NCBI GenBank assembly: GCA_017539635.1
Contig: JAFYCQ010000058.1
Coordinates: 1-5,347 of the forward strand
DNA: 5,347 nt
Source: Oscillospiraceae bacterium
GTDB lineage: Bacteria; Bacillota; Clostridia; Oscillospirales; Oscillospiraceae
Reading direction: 5' to 3'
The position numbers and the translations under genes are program-made. How positions within the stretch are numbered: position 1 is the stretch's first letter; each line of letters begins with the position of its first letter. This document shows, piece after piece, positions 4,569 to 5,347 of the stretch. The notes beneath the pieces are model-generated. The model was not told the origin of the DNA. It worked only from the letters and a program-made list of their open reading frames with translations, and did no database searches.

Positions 4569-5347
4569 TCAGTTGAGGGAGTAATTGTCGAAGTAGCCCT
4601 GAATGAATACCACCGGCGTGCCCTTGTCTCCGCTGCCGCTGGTGAGGTCGCAGAGAGAGCCGATGAGGTCGGTAAGTCTCCTGGGAGTGGTGCCCTGGGA
4701 GGCCATGTTGCCCTTGAGGTCGGCGTCCTTAGTCCGTATGGAGGCCCGCACGGCTTCGGTGAGCTCCTGGCCGGTAAGGTGGGAATAATCGTTGTCAGCC
4801 AGGTATTTGATCTTCAGCTCGTTGGGCTGTCCTTCCAGCCCGGAGGTGTAGCCGGGGGAGACCACGGGGTCAGCCAGCTCCCAGATCTTGCCCACGGGAT
4901 CCTTGAAGGCGCCGTCGCCGTAAACCATGACCTCGATCTGCTTGCCGGTGGCGGCAATGAGCTTATCCTGCACCTCGTTTACAAAGGTATCGCAGTTTCT
5001 GGGGAAGAGCTTTACCATGTCCTCTGTGGCCTTGTTGGAGCCTAAAAGTCCGTAATCGCCGTTGTAGCCGCTGCCGTTTACGGGGCCGGTGAGGATATCG
5101 TCAAGGCCCAGGACCTTTTCGGCGCCGTATCTCATAAGGCGGCGCTTGGTGCGGGCCCGGGTGTGGATATCGCAGCAGAGGACGTTTTTAACGCTCTGGA
5201 GGATGGTTTCAGCCTTGTTGGAGAAGAGTATCTCCACCTGGCAGCTGCAGCCCTCTATGAGCTCCTTGTAGTATTCAACGTAGTCAATGCCGGTGAAGGG
5301 GTGGAGCTGGTAGCCGAAGGTGTCGCGGTACTGCTTTTCCGTCAGAA
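4569..5347 (-). CDS. CofE-like protein (F420-0:gamma-glutamyl ligase family), 5' end beyond window
   Basis: The C-terminal 258 residues of a larger minus-strand gene; the frame stays open to the right edge, so the start is not visible and the GTG at 5237 is internal. I recognise the fold from conserved stretches of long Firmicute proteins labelled coenzyme F420-0:L-glutamate ligase: HPFTGIDYVEYY and NVLCCDIHTRARTKR towards the N-terminal side, then NGDYGLLGSNKATED, VMVYGDGAFKDP, KIWELADPVVSP, and QGTTPRRLTDLIGS near the C-terminus, ending GTPVVFIQGYFDNYSLN. Characterised CofE adds glutamate to F420-0 using GTP. These Firmicute homologues are longer (from memory nearly 400 residues) and no other F420 gene is in view, so the true reaction is unknown. 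It is followed by dut after 9 nt. Cys pair CC in NVLCCD is notable but of unknown role. I am fairly sure of the family, unsure of function. Confidence 0.75.
   Translation of the reverse strand, partial: LTEKQYRDTFGYQLHPFTGIDYVEYYKELIEGCSCQVEILFSNKAETILQSVKNVLCCDIHTRARTKRRLMRYGAEKVLGLDDILTGPVNGSGYNGDYGLLGSNKATEDMVKLFPRNCDTFVNEVQDKLIAATGKQIEVMVYGDGAFKDPVGKIWELADPVVSPGYTSGLEGQPNELKIKYLADNDYSHLTGQELTEAVRASIRTKDADLKGNMASQGTTPRRLTDLIGSLCDLTSGSGDKGTPVVFIQGYFDNYSLN

Noticed and set aside
4047..5045. A 332-codon open frame on the plus strand starting at the end of the lipoprotein gene.
   Set aside because: It runs antisense to dut and the CofE-like gene, both clearly real by motifs. Its translation is low-complexity Gly/Val/Glu-rich with no family motifs, it would read through the perfect bidirectional terminator, and long antisense frames are common in GC-rich genes.

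Overview
The window looks like a chromosomal piece of a strictly anaerobic, GC-rich Clostridia-type Firmicute, possibly a gut Oscillospiraceae relative. The clues are a ferredoxin-dependent 2-oxoacid oxidoreductase operon, strong purine-rich Shine-Dalgarno sites with TTG/GTG starts, short intergenic gaps with compact hairpin terminators, a lipoprotein metal-binding protein of a type I know from Firmicutes, and a CofE-like protein of the long Firmicute kind. This placement is inference. No mobile element, CRISPR array or phage module is visible.

Layout. Positions 1-200 hold a self-contained tRNA-Val(GAC) unit with a near-consensus promoter, the tRNA with encoded CCA, and an intrinsic terminator. 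After a short leader (201-296), four overlapping plus-strand genes (297-2990) encode a complete KorDABC-type complex: a 2x[4Fe-4S] ferredoxin subunit, an alpha subunit, a TPP-binding subunit and a gamma subunit. A hairpin at 3003-3034 ends this operon. Five bases later begins a promoter whose start-site region carries a 23-bp palindrome typical in size and position of a Fur/Zur-family operator. It drives a single lipoprotein gene of the ZnuA metal-binding family (3107-4066). A perfect 19-bp hairpin (4071-4114) then serves two convergent units. The minus-strand unit, read from the right edge leftward, is a CofE-like (F420-0:glutamate ligase family) gene cut by the window edge, followed 9 nt later by dut (dUTPase).

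How the genes work together. The Kor complex would interconvert a 2-oxoacid, CoA and oxidised ferredoxin with acyl-CoA, CO2 and reduced ferredoxin; the probable substrate is 2-oxoglutarate, but this is not proven by sequence. The lipoprotein would deliver zinc or manganese to an ABC permease encoded elsewhere, under metal-responsive repression. dUTPase keeps dUTP out of DNA and supplies dUMP. The CofE-like protein has no F420-biosynthesis partner in view and its real substrate is open.

Most of the window is ordinary housekeeping sequence. The points worth a second look are the operator at the lipoprotein promoter, the unusual metal-ligand pattern of the lipoprotein, the CofE-like protein, and a G-G mismatch in the tRNA acceptor stem. 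I see no convincing new multi-gene system.
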